Positions 1 to 8,267 of a stretch of 64,000 bases of DNA are shown piece after piece. The stretch spans positions 992,001-1,056,000 of the forward strand of contig NZ_FNKP01000003.1 of the NCBI RefSeq assembly GCF_900099835.1, read 5' to 3'. This DNA comes from Paraburkholderia fungorum (GTDB lineage: Bacteria; Pseudomonadota; Gammaproteobacteria; Burkholderiales; Burkholderiaceae). The translations under genes were made by a program, and so were the position numbers. Numbering within the stretch: position 1 is the stretch's first letter; each line of letters opens with the position of its first letter. A model generated the notes under the pieces. The model saw only the letters and a program-made list of their open reading frames with translations. It ran no database searches and was not told the origin of the DNA.

Positions 1-1
1 G

Positions 2-721
2 CAGCCGCTCGATCTGACGATTGCGCCGGGAGAGTTCGTCGGCATAGTCGGAGAGAGCGGCAGTGGCAAGAGCACGCTCGGGCGACTGGTGATGGGGCTC
101 GAAACGCCCAGCGAAGGGCGGATTCTGCTCGACGGCCAGCAACTCGATGCCAGCCGCGCGATGTGGCACAAGCGTATCGACGCGATCCAGATGATCTTTC
201 AGGACGCGCGCGCCGCGCTGAATCCACGGCGGCGACTCGCCAGCATCGTCACGCAGCCCATGGAAAGCCGTTCGCATCTGCTGGTGGACCGCGCACGCCG
301 CGCGCTCGATCTGCTCGACGAAGTCGGTCTCGCGCCCGCCTATGCGGCACGCTTTCCGTCCCAGTTGTCGGGCGGACAGCGGCAGCGCGTGAATATCGCA
401 CGCGCGTTGTGCGACGTGCCGCGTCTGCTCGTCGCCGATGAAATCGTCTCCGGTCTCGACGTGTCGATGCAGGCTCAGATCATGGAACTGCTGCTCGCGT
501 TGCGCGAGTCCCACAAGATCGCGCTGATGCTGATCTCGCACGATCTCGCCGTGGTCCGCTATCTGTGTTCGAGAGTCATCGTGATGCAGCGCGGCGTGGT
601 CGTCGAGGCGGGCGCGACCGAAGCGGTGCTGGCGAATCCGCAACATCCGTATACGCAAAGCCTGATCGACGCGGCGCCGCATGTCGCGCAACCCGATTCC
701 CTTACCGCATTGAACGCATAA
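2..721 (+). CDS. Peptide ABC transporter ATP-binding protein (DppF/OppF type), 5' end outside window
   Basis: Energises import of di- or oligopeptides (or a related substrate such as nickel chelates or glycosides) from the cytoplasmic face of the inner membrane. The frame is open from base 2. Walker A GESGSGKST is encoded at about 50-80, the Q-loop region reads IFQDARAALNP, the signature is LSGGQRQRVNIARAL, Walker B is LLVADEIVSGLD, and the H-switch is LISHDL. The end, PYTQSLIDAAP, is the oligopeptide/dipeptide C-terminal tail typical of OppD/DppF subunits. The first internal ATG (89) lies after Walker A, so it cannot be the start. Only 4 bases separate its stop from the dioxygenase gene, so it is probably the last transporter gene of the same operon. 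Substrate unknown. Confidence 0.9.
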   Translation, partial: QPLDLTIAPGEFVGIVGESGSGKSTLGRLVMGLETPSEGRILLDGQQLDASRAMWHKRIDAIQMIFQDARAALNPRRRLASIVTQPMESRSHLLVDRARRALDLLDEVGLAPAYAARFPSQLSGGQRQRVNIARALCDVPRLLVADEIVSGLDVSMQAQIMELLLALRESHKIALMLISHDLAVVRYLCSRVIVMQRGVVVEAGATEAVLANPQHPYTQSLIDAAPHVAQPDSLTALNA

Positions 722-725
722 GCAC

Positions 726-1544
726 ATGTCCACCAATCACACACGTATGCCGGTGATGTTCTTCGGCCACGGCAGTCCCATGAATGCGCTCGAAGACAAT
801 CGCGCGACCCGCGCGTGGGCGTCGATGGGCGCGGCGGCGGGCACACCGCGCGCGATCCTGATGATCTCCGCGCATTGGCTCACGCGCGGCACGGCCGTCA
901 CCGCGATGAGCCAGCCGCGCACCATCCACGACTTCGGTGCTTTCCCGCCGGCGCTATTTGCGCAGCAATATCCGGCGCCGGGAGACCCCGCGCTGGCGAG
1001 CCGCGTCGCCGAACTGCTCGCGCCGCTGCCGGTCACGCTCGACGACCGATGGGGCTTCGATCACGGGACGTGGTCGGTCCTCGGCAAGGCCTTTCCCGAT
1101 GCGCGTATTCCGGTCGTGCAGGTCGGCATGAATCGCAGTTGCGACGCCCGTTGCCACTACGAGTTGGGCCGCGCGCTCAGACCGCTGCGCGACGAAGGCG
1201 TGTTGATCGCGGCGAGCGGCAACATCGTGCACAACCTGCCCGCGATGGACTGGAGCAAGCCCGATTCGGGCTACGCGTGGGCGCAGACGTTTCACGACCG
1301 GATCGCGAATGCCATTGCCGGGAACCGGCCCGATGAAGTCATCGACTACGAAAAGGCGGGCGCGATCGCGCTCCATTCGGTGCCGACGCCCGATCACTAC
1401 TGGCCGGTGCTGTACGCGCTCGGCGCGCGTCACGATGACGACGACGTGAGCTTCGAAAGCAACTTCCTCGAGTATGGCTCGCTGAGCATGCTGAGCTTTA
1501 TTCTCGGCAAGCGCAGCGGCTCGGGTTTGCAGGAGGCCGCGTGA
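726..1544 (+). CDS. Class III extradiol dioxygenase, 4,5-DOPA dioxygenase/LigB family (YgiD-like)
   Basis: Predicted metal-dependent ring-opening dioxygenase of 272 aa, the usual length for the single-subunit DODA/YgiD group. N-terminal FFGHGSPMNAL, ISAHWLTRG, WGFDHGTWSVL and the C-terminal LHSVPTPDHYWPVL carry the metal-ligand and catalytic histidines of the family. It follows the ABC gene by 4 bases and overlaps the reductase gene by 4 bases (GTGA), so translation is probably coupled. The true aromatic substrate cannot be read from sequence. A catechol derived from the imported compound is an inference. Confidence 0.88.
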   Translation: MSTNHTRMPVMFFGHGSPMNALEDNRATRAWASMGAAAGTPRAILMISAHWLTRGTAVTAMSQPRTIHDFGAFPPALFAQQYPAPGDPALASRVAELLAPLPVTLDDRWGFDHGTWSVLGKAFPDARIPVVQVGMNRSCDARCHYELGRALRPLRDEGVLIAASGNIVHNLPAMDWSKPDSGYAWAQTFHDRIANAIAGNRPDEVIDYEKAGAIALHSVPTPDHYWPVLYALGARHDDDDVSFESNFLEYGSLSMLSFILGKRSGSGLQEAA

Positions 1545-2509
1545 GCCACTACGAAGCGCCGCTGAAACTGCGGGTGGTCGAGCGCCGGGAGGTGGCGGCG
1601 AACATCGTCGCGTTCGATCTGGAAGCCGCCGACTACTTGCCGTTGCCCGCGTTCGACGCGGGCGCGCACATCGAGATCGATTGCGACGGTGTGGCGCGTC
1701 AGTATTCGCTGTGCAGCGATCCCGCCGACCCGATGCGCTACCGGATCGCCGTGCAACTCGAAACGCAGGGGCGCGGCGGCTCGCGCTTCATGTGCGAACG
1801 CGTACAGGTTGGCGATGCGCTCGACGCAGCGGGACCGCGCAATCATTTTCCGATGAACGTTTCGCAGACGTCGGCGTTGCTGGTGTCCGGCGGAATCGGC
1901 ATCACACCGATGCTCGCGATGGCGTCGACGCTGTACGCGGCCGGCACGCCGTTCGACATGCATGACTTTGCGTCGGCAGCCGAGCGCCAGGCGTTCGTCG
2001 ATGAAATCGCGCACGCGCCGTGGTGCGCGAGCGTGACCCGTCATCTCGGTGCGTGCAGCGATTTCGGCAGGCTGGTCGGCGGCTTCGAAGCGGGGCGGCA
2101 TCTGTATGTCTGCGGGCCGTTCGCGATGATCGACGCGGTGCTCGACGCCGCGCGTCTGCGTGGCTGGCCTGAGGATCATCTGCATTGCGAGCGCTTCGCC
2201 GCGCCGTCGCCAGTTTCTGCCGACACGGCAACGCAAGCCGACATCCCGTTCGAAGTCGAACTGGCCTCGACAGGGCAACGCGTGAGCGTGGCGCTCGGGC
2301 AGAGCGTCTGTGCCGCGCTCGCCGACGTCGGCGTGCACGTGCCGATGTCCTGCGAGCAGGGCGTGTGCGGCTCGTGCATCACGCGCGTGCTCGACGGCGT
2401 TCCCGATCATCGCGACTGGATTCTGAGCACAGAGGAGCAATCATCCGGCAAGGTATTTACGCCGTGCTGCTCGCGATCGAAAACGCCCGTTCTTGTCCTC
2501 GATCTCTGA
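1541..2509 (+). CDS. PDR/VanB family oxidoreductase (FMN/NAD reductase with C-terminal 2Fe-2S)
   Basis: Electron-transfer reductase of 322 aa. Domains in order: flavin-binding barrel with RQYSLCSDP (about residues 54-62), nucleotide-binding domain with LLVSGGIGITPMLAMA and LYVCGPFAMI, then a plant-type ferredoxin domain with CEQGVCGSC and a later Cys near the C-terminus. This is the architecture of phthalate dioxygenase reductase and vanillate demethylase subunit VanB. Start is GTG, overlapping the preceding stop. No Rieske oxygenase partner lies next to it in this window, so the electron acceptor is unknown. Confidence 0.88.
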   Translation: MSHYEAPLKLRVVERREVAANIVAFDLEAADYLPLPAFDAGAHIEIDCDGVARQYSLCSDPADPMRYRIAVQLETQGRGGSRFMCERVQVGDALDAAGPRNHFPMNVSQTSALLVSGGIGITPMLAMASTLYAAGTPFDMHDFASAAERQAFVDEIAHAPWCASVTRHLGACSDFGRLVGGFEAGRHLYVCGPFAMIDAVLDAARLRGWPEDHLHCERFAAPSPVSADTATQADIPFEVELASTGQRVSVALGQSVCAALADVGVHVPMSCEQGVCGSCITRVLDGVPDHRDWILSTEEQSSGKVFTPCCSRSKTPVLVLDL

Positions 2510-2542
2510 TTTTTCAACCGCTGATTTTCTGCGAGCACTTTC

Positions 2543-3622
2543 ATGGCATTGATTCCGACCGAAGGCACCGCGCGTGCCGCTATCGAACCCGGCGCTCTCC
2601 ACCGTTTGCGCGCAACCCGTGAGAACGTGCACTGGGGTTATTTCGACGCATCGCTCGCTCCGGCGTTGAAGGTGAAAAGCGGCGATCTGGTGTATGCCGA
2701 GGCCGTCACGCACCACGCGGGCGACGCGCCCGATCTGATGATGGACGACGCGTTGCACGCATTGTGGCGCGCGATTCCCGAGCACGACCGCAATCCGGGC
2801 GTGCACATCATGACCGGACCGATTCATGTCGAAGGCGCAAAGCCCGGCGACATGCTCGAAGTGCGCTATCTGCAGATGACGCCGCGCTGCCGCTACGGGT
2901 CGAACCTCGCGGCGAACTGGGGTTATCTGTACAAGGAGATGGGCGAAAAAGAGCGCGTCACGATCTATGAACTCGATGAAGGCGCAAACCACGCGTCCGC
3001 GTTGTATGCGTACGACTTCGAGGGCAAGTATCTGACGCCGGGCACGATCACCGATTGTCCGGTTTGCGACCGGCAGCCCGCGCTCGACGGCGTGCGCATT
3101 CCCGCGCGTCCTCACCTGGGCACGGCTGGCGTAGCGCCGGCAGTCGACGGCCGGGTGAGCACGATTCCGCCGGGACGTCATGGCGGCAATATCGACAACT
3201 GGCGCATCGGCGCGGGCGCGACGATGTATTACCCGGTGCAGGTGGACGGCGCGCTGTTTTCGATCGGCGATCCGCATGTTTCTCAAGGCGACGGCGAGAT
3301 CAGCGGGACGGCCATCGAGTCGTCGCTGAACGTGACGATGCAGATCGTTTTGCGCAAGGATTTCCAGTTCCCGACGCCGTTGCTCGAAACCGCCGATAGC
3401 TGGATCGTGCATGGTTTCGATCAGCGGCTCGATCAGGCGTTGCGCAACGCGTCGCTCGATACGATGCAACTGCTGGAAGAGCACCTCGGTCTGTCGCGTA
3501 ACGACGCGTATTCGCTGATGAGCGTCGCGGGCGATGTCGGCATTACGCAGGTGGTCGATGCGACGCTCGGTGCACACGTGCGACTGCCGCGCGGCATCTT
3601 CCCGAAGCTCGGCCAGAAGTGA
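2543..3622 (+). CDS. Acetamidase/formamidase family protein
   Basis: Hydrolase of 359 aa matching the FmdA/AmdA fold family, which hydrolyses short amides or formamides to acid plus ammonia. Family features seen are the early WGYFD segment, the VHIMTGPIHVEGAKPGD stretch, the metal-site-like DCPVCDRQPA region, the PGRHGGNIDNW segment and FSIGDPHVSQGDGE. It begins 33 bases after the reductase and its stop overlaps the LysR GTG start. In this context it may deformylate or deamidate a product made by the upstream dioxygenase; this is inference. Confidence 0.87.
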   Translation: MALIPTEGTARAAIEPGALHRLRATRENVHWGYFDASLAPALKVKSGDLVYAEAVTHHAGDAPDLMMDDALHALWRAIPEHDRNPGVHIMTGPIHVEGAKPGDMLEVRYLQMTPRCRYGSNLAANWGYLYKEMGEKERVTIYELDEGANHASALYAYDFEGKYLTPGTITDCPVCDRQPALDGVRIPARPHLGTAGVAPAVDGRVSTIPPGRHGGNIDNWRIGAGATMYYPVQVDGALFSIGDPHVSQGDGEISGTAIESSLNVTMQIVLRKDFQFPTPLLETADSWIVHGFDQRLDQALRNASLDTMQLLEEHLGLSRNDAYSLMSVAGDVGITQVVDATLGAHVRLPRGIFPKLGQK

Positions 3623-4539
3623 ACCGGCTGCGCGAGATCGAGTCGTTCGTCAGTGTCGTCGATGCAGGCGGTTTCGCGGCGGCGGCCGACGCGAACGGGG
3701 TGTCGCGTGCGCTGATGTCGAGAACCATTCAGGCGCTCGAAACGCGCCTGGGTGCGCGGCTTCTGCATCGCACGACGCGCAAGATCGCGTTGACGGCGGC
3801 GGGGGACGCTTACTACCGCTCGTGCTGCGAGATTCTCGAACAACTCGATTCGGCGGAACTCGCGGCGCAGGGCGAACGGGGTCGTGCGTCGGGCGATTTG
3901 CGGATCAGCGCGCCGGTCAGTTTCGGCATTGCGCATCTTGCGCCGCTGTGGGCCGGGTTGCTTGCGCGTGCGCCCGATGTGCGGCCGGTGATCGCACTGT
4001 CGGACGCGCTCGTCGATATCGTCGCCGAAGGCTTCGACCTGGCGATACGGATTGCGCGACCGGCGGAGTCGTCGCTCGTGCATCGGCGGCTCGCGAGCAC
4101 GCCGCTGGTGATGTGCGCGTCGCCTTCCTATCTGGAGCGTCACGGCGAACCGGCGACTCCGGCGGAGTTGTCCGCGCATCAGTCGGTCGCATATGGGTAC
4201 TTCAGCGAGCGGCACGACTGGCGGCTCTGCGAGCGCGCGACCGGCACCGAACATGTCGGCCGGACCCGAGCCGTGATGAGCGCCAACAATGGTGAAACCT
4301 GCGTCGCGGCGGCGGAAGCGGGCGTCGGCCTCGTGCTGCAACCGCTGTTTCTGGTGATGGATAGTCTCGCGCGCGGCCGCCTCGTGCCGGTGCTCGAGAA
4401 CTTCACGCCGCCACCCATCGGCGTCTACGCGGTCTATCCGAGCCGCGCGCAACTGCCCGCGAAAACCCGCGTCACGGTCGACTATCTGGCCGAGCAGTGG
4501 CGCGACGCGCCATGGGCGGTTGCGCCGGTGCGGGCCTGA
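3619..4539 (+). CDS. LysR-family transcriptional regulator
   Basis: DNA-binding regulator of 306 aa. The N-terminal winged helix-turn-helix (LREIESFVSVVDAGGFAAAA, then SRALMSRTIQALETRLGARL) is followed by an effector-binding domain starting near residue 90 (GDLRISAPVSFG). GTG start overlaps the acetamidase stop, so it is translated with that operon rather than divergently, the less usual arrangement for LysR genes. Likely regulates the 1-3.6 kb operon; effector unknown. Confidence 0.9.
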   Translation: MNRLREIESFVSVVDAGGFAAAADANGVSRALMSRTIQALETRLGARLLHRTTRKIALTAAGDAYYRSCCEILEQLDSAELAAQGERGRASGDLRISAPVSFGIAHLAPLWAGLLARAPDVRPVIALSDALVDIVAEGFDLAIRIARPAESSLVHRRLASTPLVMCASPSYLERHGEPATPAELSAHQSVAYGYFSERHDWRLCERATGTEHVGRTRAVMSANNGETCVAAAEAGVGLVLQPLFLVMDSLARGRLVPVLENFTPPPIGVYAVYPSRAQLPAKTRVTVDYLAEQWRDAPWAVAPVRA

Positions 4540-4707
4540 CCTTCCCGCCGATGAAGACCACACTGGTGCAGCGCGCACAGCTTCGAGTCAGCGCACGTCG
4601 AGTATTGGGCAGGGCGGGCGTCCCGTGCGCGTGGAACGCGGCATGACGAGTTGGTGCGGGACTTGCATACCATTGACGCAGATCAATGGATGCTGGAGAG
4701 CAAGCTT

Positions 4708-5670
4708 ATGTCGCTGAAGTCCTGGTACTTTTCCACGCAGGAAAGTTCGACGGAGCAGCGCCCGCAGGTCTGGCGCAACGCGATGAACGCCGCCTGCCTT
4801 CCGCATGACGCCGCGCCCCTCGGCGACGGATTCGAGGGCGACGTCTGCGGGATCGTTTCGCCGACCGGCATCGAGTTCTCACGGATGCGTGCGACGCCGC
4901 TCACCATTTCCGGCAGTTTCCGTCATCAGCAGGCTGCGCTGTGGATTGCGTTGCTGCTCGATGGACGTTCGGTGTTTCTCGGCTCGGGCGAGCGCGTGTC
5001 CGTCGAGCGCGGCGACATGCTGTACGGGCCATGCGGCAGGGATTCGACGCTGGAGCTATGCGCGGATTTCCGTCTGCTGTACGTGCGTGTGCCGACGAAC
5101 CTGCTGCACGCGGGCCTCGTCGATCCACGCCGTCTGAGTTGCGGCATCCTGCCCGCGAATTCGAGCCTCACGCGCGTGCTGGCGGCGATGTTGCGCGCAG
5201 TGGGCGACGAACTGGAATATCTCGATATCGAGCACATTCATCCGATCGAAGTGGCGTTGTCGGAGTTCCTGATTGCGAGTCTCGCGAGCCATCATGCGGC
5301 GCTGACGTTCGGCGACCGCAAACGCTCCGAGCATTTTCTGCGTATCTGTCAGTCGATCGATCAGCAACTCGGCGATGCGGAACTGTCGCTGAACACGATC
5401 ACCGAGCAGCAGCGGGTCTCGTCACGCTATGTGCAGAAGCTCTTCGAGGAGGCGGGCACGAGCTTCTCAGGCTACCTGCGCGACCGCCGTCTCGAGCGAT
5501 GCCGCCAGGAGCTGACCAGTCCCGCGCATCACGCGTTGTCGGTATCGGAAATCTGCTTTCGCTGGGGCTTTAACGATGCCGCGCATTTCAGCCGCAGCTT
5601 CCGCGCGAAGTTCGATATGACGCCGCGCGAGTGCCGCAAGATCGGCGGCGCGAACCTGGTGGAGGCGTAA
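4708..5670 (+). CDS. AraC-family transcriptional regulator
   Basis: Regulator of about 320 aa with an N-terminal sensing domain and a C-terminal double helix-turn-helix. The second half shows LSLNTITEQQRVSSRYVQKL and then the SEICFRWGFNDAAHFSRSF / TPRECR pattern that defines AraC proteins. ATG at 4708 was chosen because GGAG lies about 10 bases upstream; an in-frame ATG at 4690 and TTG at 4651 are alternatives. It stands alone, followed by a terminator that serves the convergent gene. Target genes unknown. Confidence 0.88.
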   Translation: MSLKSWYFSTQESSTEQRPQVWRNAMNAACLPHDAAPLGDGFEGDVCGIVSPTGIEFSRMRATPLTISGSFRHQQAALWIALLLDGRSVFLGSGERVSVERGDMLYGPCGRDSTLELCADFRLLYVRVPTNLLHAGLVDPRRLSCGILPANSSLTRVLAAMLRAVGDELEYLDIEHIHPIEVALSEFLIASLASHHAALTFGDRKRSEHFLRICQSIDQQLGDAELSLNTITEQQRVSSRYVQKLFEEAGTSFSGYLRDRRLERCRQELTSPAHHALSVSEICFRWGFNDAAHFSRSFRAKFDMTPRECRKIGGANLVEA

Positions 5671-5673
5671 AAA

Positions 5674-5704
5674 AGCCGCTTCCGCCGGGCAGGCGGAAGC
5701 GGCT
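5674..5704 (-). terminator. Rho-independent terminator for the reductase gene on the minus strand
   Basis: Perfect 13-bp stem (5674-5686 with 5692-5704) and 5-base loop. Read on the minus strand the stem is followed by a run of T residues (the A-run at about 5669-5674 on the plus strand). It sits between convergent genes and has a U-tract only for minus-strand transcripts. Confidence 0.85.
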
Positions 5705-5724
5705 GTTAGCGAAGCGTGCGTGGT

Positions 5725-6345
5725 TTAGCGCTTGATCCACGTAGGCGAGATCTGCACGCCGAGACCTGCGCCGTAGCCCAGATAGATGTTCAAACCGGCC
5801 ACGGCTTCGAGATAGCGGGCATTCTTGAGGCCACCGGCGTCGATGGTGCCGAAGCCCATCGATTCCGCCAGCGCAACGGTTTTCTGCTTCGCATCCTGAT
5901 CGTCACCCGCGGCAAAAACCGATGCCGCTTGCGAAGGATACGTTGCGCCGCCATCCACCACTTGCGCGAACAGCGTGTTGAACGCCTTCACGACCGACGC
6001 GTCGGTCAGCTTCGCGATTTCCTCGGCCGCTGATGTGGTGTGGCCGATGGTCAGGCCCATGTAATCGTCGGTGAGCGGGTTGGTCACGTCGACGAGCACT
6101 TTGCCTTTCAGCGAACCGAGTTCGCCCAGCGCGGCGGCCGCGTTGTTATACGGCACGGCGAGCAGCACGACGTCGGCATTTTTCGCCGCCGCCGACAGCG
6201 GTGCGCTGTTCGCGCCGAATTGCGCGGCGACTTTCTCGACGCCTTCGAGCTTGCGGCCCGTTACTTCCACCTGGTGTCCCGCCGCGCTCAGTTGCTTGAC
6301 CATCGCCGCGCCCACGTTGCCGTATCCGACTACCGTTACTTTCAT
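5725..6345 (-). CDS. NADPH-dependent F420 reductase-like / NAD(P)-binding oxidoreductase
   Basis: Rossmann-fold protein of 206 aa resembling the F420H2:NADP oxidoreductase-like group (COG2085) that is widespread in bacteria without F420. It begins MKVTVVGYGNVGAAMVKQL, a GxGxxG-type dinucleotide site, followed by DVVLLAVPYNN and VLVDVTNPL. The C-terminus (LEAVAGLNIYLGYGAGLG) matches the family helix. Monocistronic between a terminator and the divergent rhlE region. The substrate is unknown; F420 use is unlikely in this kind of organism. Confidence 0.82.
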   Translation of the reverse strand: MKVTVVGYGNVGAAMVKQLSAAGHQVEVTGRKLEGVEKVAAQFGANSAPLSAAAKNADVVLLAVPYNNAAAALGELGSLKGKVLVDVTNPLTDDYMGLTIGHTTSAAEEIAKLTDASVVKAFNTLFAQVVDGGATYPSQAASVFAAGDDQDAKQKTVALAESMGFGTIDAGGLKNARYLEAVAGLNIYLGYGAGLGVQISPTWIKR

Positions 6346-6730
6346 GTCACTTCTCCGTCCTGAGTTGAGTGAGGACGAATGTACGGGAAGTGGTTGGAGC
6401 GATAAATGCCGGGGAGGTTGACAGTGTGTTGAGGGATGGGGCTGGTTGGGTGGAACGCAACTACGCCTATGCCATCGGGAAAAGGCGTCGCTAAGACCTC
6501 GCCGACAAACTCGATTATTACGGGTTCCTCATTTCGTCATTTTCGGTTTTCTGAGACTGGAGCACGTGTTTGGCCAGCCGATCGAACCGTCGGGCGCTCG
6601 TGCCAGCAAATGGCGGCAGATCGCCATGCTGATGTTTGTCTCCTGCCGATCGATCCCTCCAACACCCCGCCCCACCCAATGCAATCACCCCACAACCGCT
6701 AGAATTGCAGTTTTAGCCCGGAACACCCCC
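6346..6730. other. Intergenic region between divergent reductase and rhlE genes
   Basis: About 385 bases with no convincing gene, although the helicase frame stays open upstream to 6446. It should hold the promoters of both genes. A TAGAAT -10-like hexamer lies about 30 bases before the rhlE ATG; no clear Shine-Dalgarno precedes that ATG. Confidence 0.5.
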
Positions 6731-8188
6731 ATGTCTTTTGCCTCGCTTGGCCTGATCGATCCGTTGCTGCGTAATCTGCAGGATCTCAATTACCAGACAC
6801 CTACGCCGGTGCAGGCCAAGGCGATTCCTGCTGTGCTCAGCGGCAAGGACGTCATGGCTGCCGCACAGACCGGCACCGGCAAAACAGCGGGTTTTGCGCT
6901 GCCGCTGCTGCAACGGTTGGTGCAGCACGGCCCGGCGGTGTCGAGCAACCGCGCGCGCGTTCTGCTGCTCGTGCCCACGCGTGAGCTGGCCGAACAGGTG
7001 CTGCAAAGCTTCGTCGATTACGGTAAAGGCCTCGACCTGCGATTCCTCGCTGCCTACGGCGGCGTGAGCATCAATCCGCAGATGATGAAACTGCGCAAAG
7101 GCGTGGACGTGCTCGTCGCCACGCCGGGCCGTTTGCTGGATCTGCATCGCCAGAACGCAGTGCAGTTCGATCAGGTGCAAACGCTGGTGCTGGATGAAGC
7201 CGACCGCATGCTGGATCTCGGCTTTTCGCGCGAACTCAACGCTGTCTTTGCTGTGTTGCCTGCCCAGCGGCAGACCCTGTTGTTCTCCGCCACGTTCAGC
7301 GATGAAATTCGCGCGATGGCCGCTGGCATTCTGCGCGACCCGGTGAATATCAGCGTCAGCCCGCCCAATGCCACGGCTAGCAAGATCAGGCAGTGGGTGG
7401 TGACGGTGGATAAAAAGAACAAGCCCGACCTCTTCATGCACCTGGTGGCTGAGAACAACTGGGAGCACGCGCTGGTGTTCGTCAAAACCCGCGTCGGCGT
7501 GGATTACCTCGCAGCCATGCTGGATGACGCGGGCTATGCCGTCGACACGATCCACGGCGACAAACCGCAACCCGCACGTCTGCGTGCGCTGGAGCGCTTC
7601 AAGACGGGCGAGGTCAGTATGCTGGTCGCCACCGATGTGGCGGCGCGCGGTCTGGATATCGACGACCTGCCGCTGGTGATCAACGTCGATCTGCCGATCG
7701 TCGCGCAAGACTATGTGCACCGTATCGGCCGTACCGGCCGCGCGGGCGCGAGCGGTGTGGCGGTGTCCCTCGTCTGTGCCGATGAAGCGCCGCAACTGGC
7801 CGCGATCGAGGCGCTGATCCGGCAGACGCTACGCCGTGAAGAAGAGCCGGGTTTTGAAGCCGAACACCGCGTGCCGCAAACCAGCGCGACGGGCGAGATC
7901 ATCAAGAAACCCAAAAAGCCCAAGAAGCCGAAAGTGTCGAAGGTGCCGCAGGCTGCGCAGAGCGCCGCGCAAGTGCCCAGCAAAAAGCCGCGCCCGCAAA
8001 GTGGCGAAAAAAACAAATCCAAGCCTGCGGCACAACATGCCGTCGCCGCAGGTAAAGGCACAAACTTTTCCAGCGGTAGCCCGTTCAGCGTGCAAAAGCC
8101 GCGAGGCAAACCCGCCAGCAAGACGGCTGCGGGTTCACATAAGCCGGCCGGCAAATCCGCTGGCGGCCGCGGCAAACGCCAACCCTGA
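6731..8188 (+). CDS. rhlE: DEAD-box ATP-dependent RNA helicase RhlE
   Basis: RNA helicase of 485 aa for ribosome assembly and RNA turnover. Motifs in order: Q motif (TPTPVQAKAIP), I AQTGTGKT, Ia PTRELAEQ, Ib TPGRLLDL, II DEADRML, III SATF, then HGDKPQ, V ARGLDI and VI HRIGRTGRAG. The last 90 or so residues are a lysine/proline-rich basic tail typical of RhlE proteins. ATG at 6731 is chosen because the Q-motif region follows directly; the frame runs open upstream but encodes no conserved sequence. Confidence 0.92.
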   Translation: MSFASLGLIDPLLRNLQDLNYQTPTPVQAKAIPAVLSGKDVMAAAQTGTGKTAGFALPLLQRLVQHGPAVSSNRARVLLLVPTRELAEQVLQSFVDYGKGLDLRFLAAYGGVSINPQMMKLRKGVDVLVATPGRLLDLHRQNAVQFDQVQTLVLDEADRMLDLGFSRELNAVFAVLPAQRQTLLFSATFSDEIRAMAAGILRDPVNISVSPPNATASKIRQWVVTVDKKNKPDLFMHLVAENNWEHALVFVKTRVGVDYLAAMLDDAGYAVDTIHGDKPQPARLRALERFKTGEVSMLVATDVAARGLDIDDLPLVINVDLPIVAQDYVHRIGRTGRAGASGVAVSLVCADEAPQLAAIEALIRQTLRREEEPGFEAEHRVPQTSATGEIIKKPKKPKKPKVSKVPQAAQSAAQVPSKKPRPQSGEKNKSKPAAQHAVAAGKGTNFSSGSPFSVQKPRGKPASKTAAGSHKPAGKSAGGRGKRQP

Positions 8189-8203
8189 TTGGTGGAAACG
8201 GGT

Positions 8204-8234
8204 AACGCCAGCCCTGCAACAAGGCTGGCGGTTT
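8204..8234 (+). terminator. Probable terminator after rhlE
   Basis: Stem AACGCCAGCC / GGCTGGCGGTT with one bulged base, a 9-base loop and a short T-run, 16 bases after the rhlE stop. Confidence 0.55.
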
Positions 8235-8267
8235 GCGAACGGCGGATGCTCGAAACACCCGCTTACA

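Noticed and set aside
1430..2440. Long minus-strand frame opposite the reductase
   Set aside because: Arg/His-rich shadow typical of the reverse strand of a GC-rich gene; no motifs.
2441..4578. Long minus-strand frames opposite the acetamidase and LysR genes
   Set aside because: Arginine-rich mirror frames without recognisable domains.
6446..6730. Upstream extension of the RhlE frame
   Set aside because: Open frame but no conserved sequence; the family start is at 6731.
6713..7795. 360-codon minus-strand frame opposite rhlE
   Set aside because: His/Arg-rich shadow of a highly conserved helicase gene.
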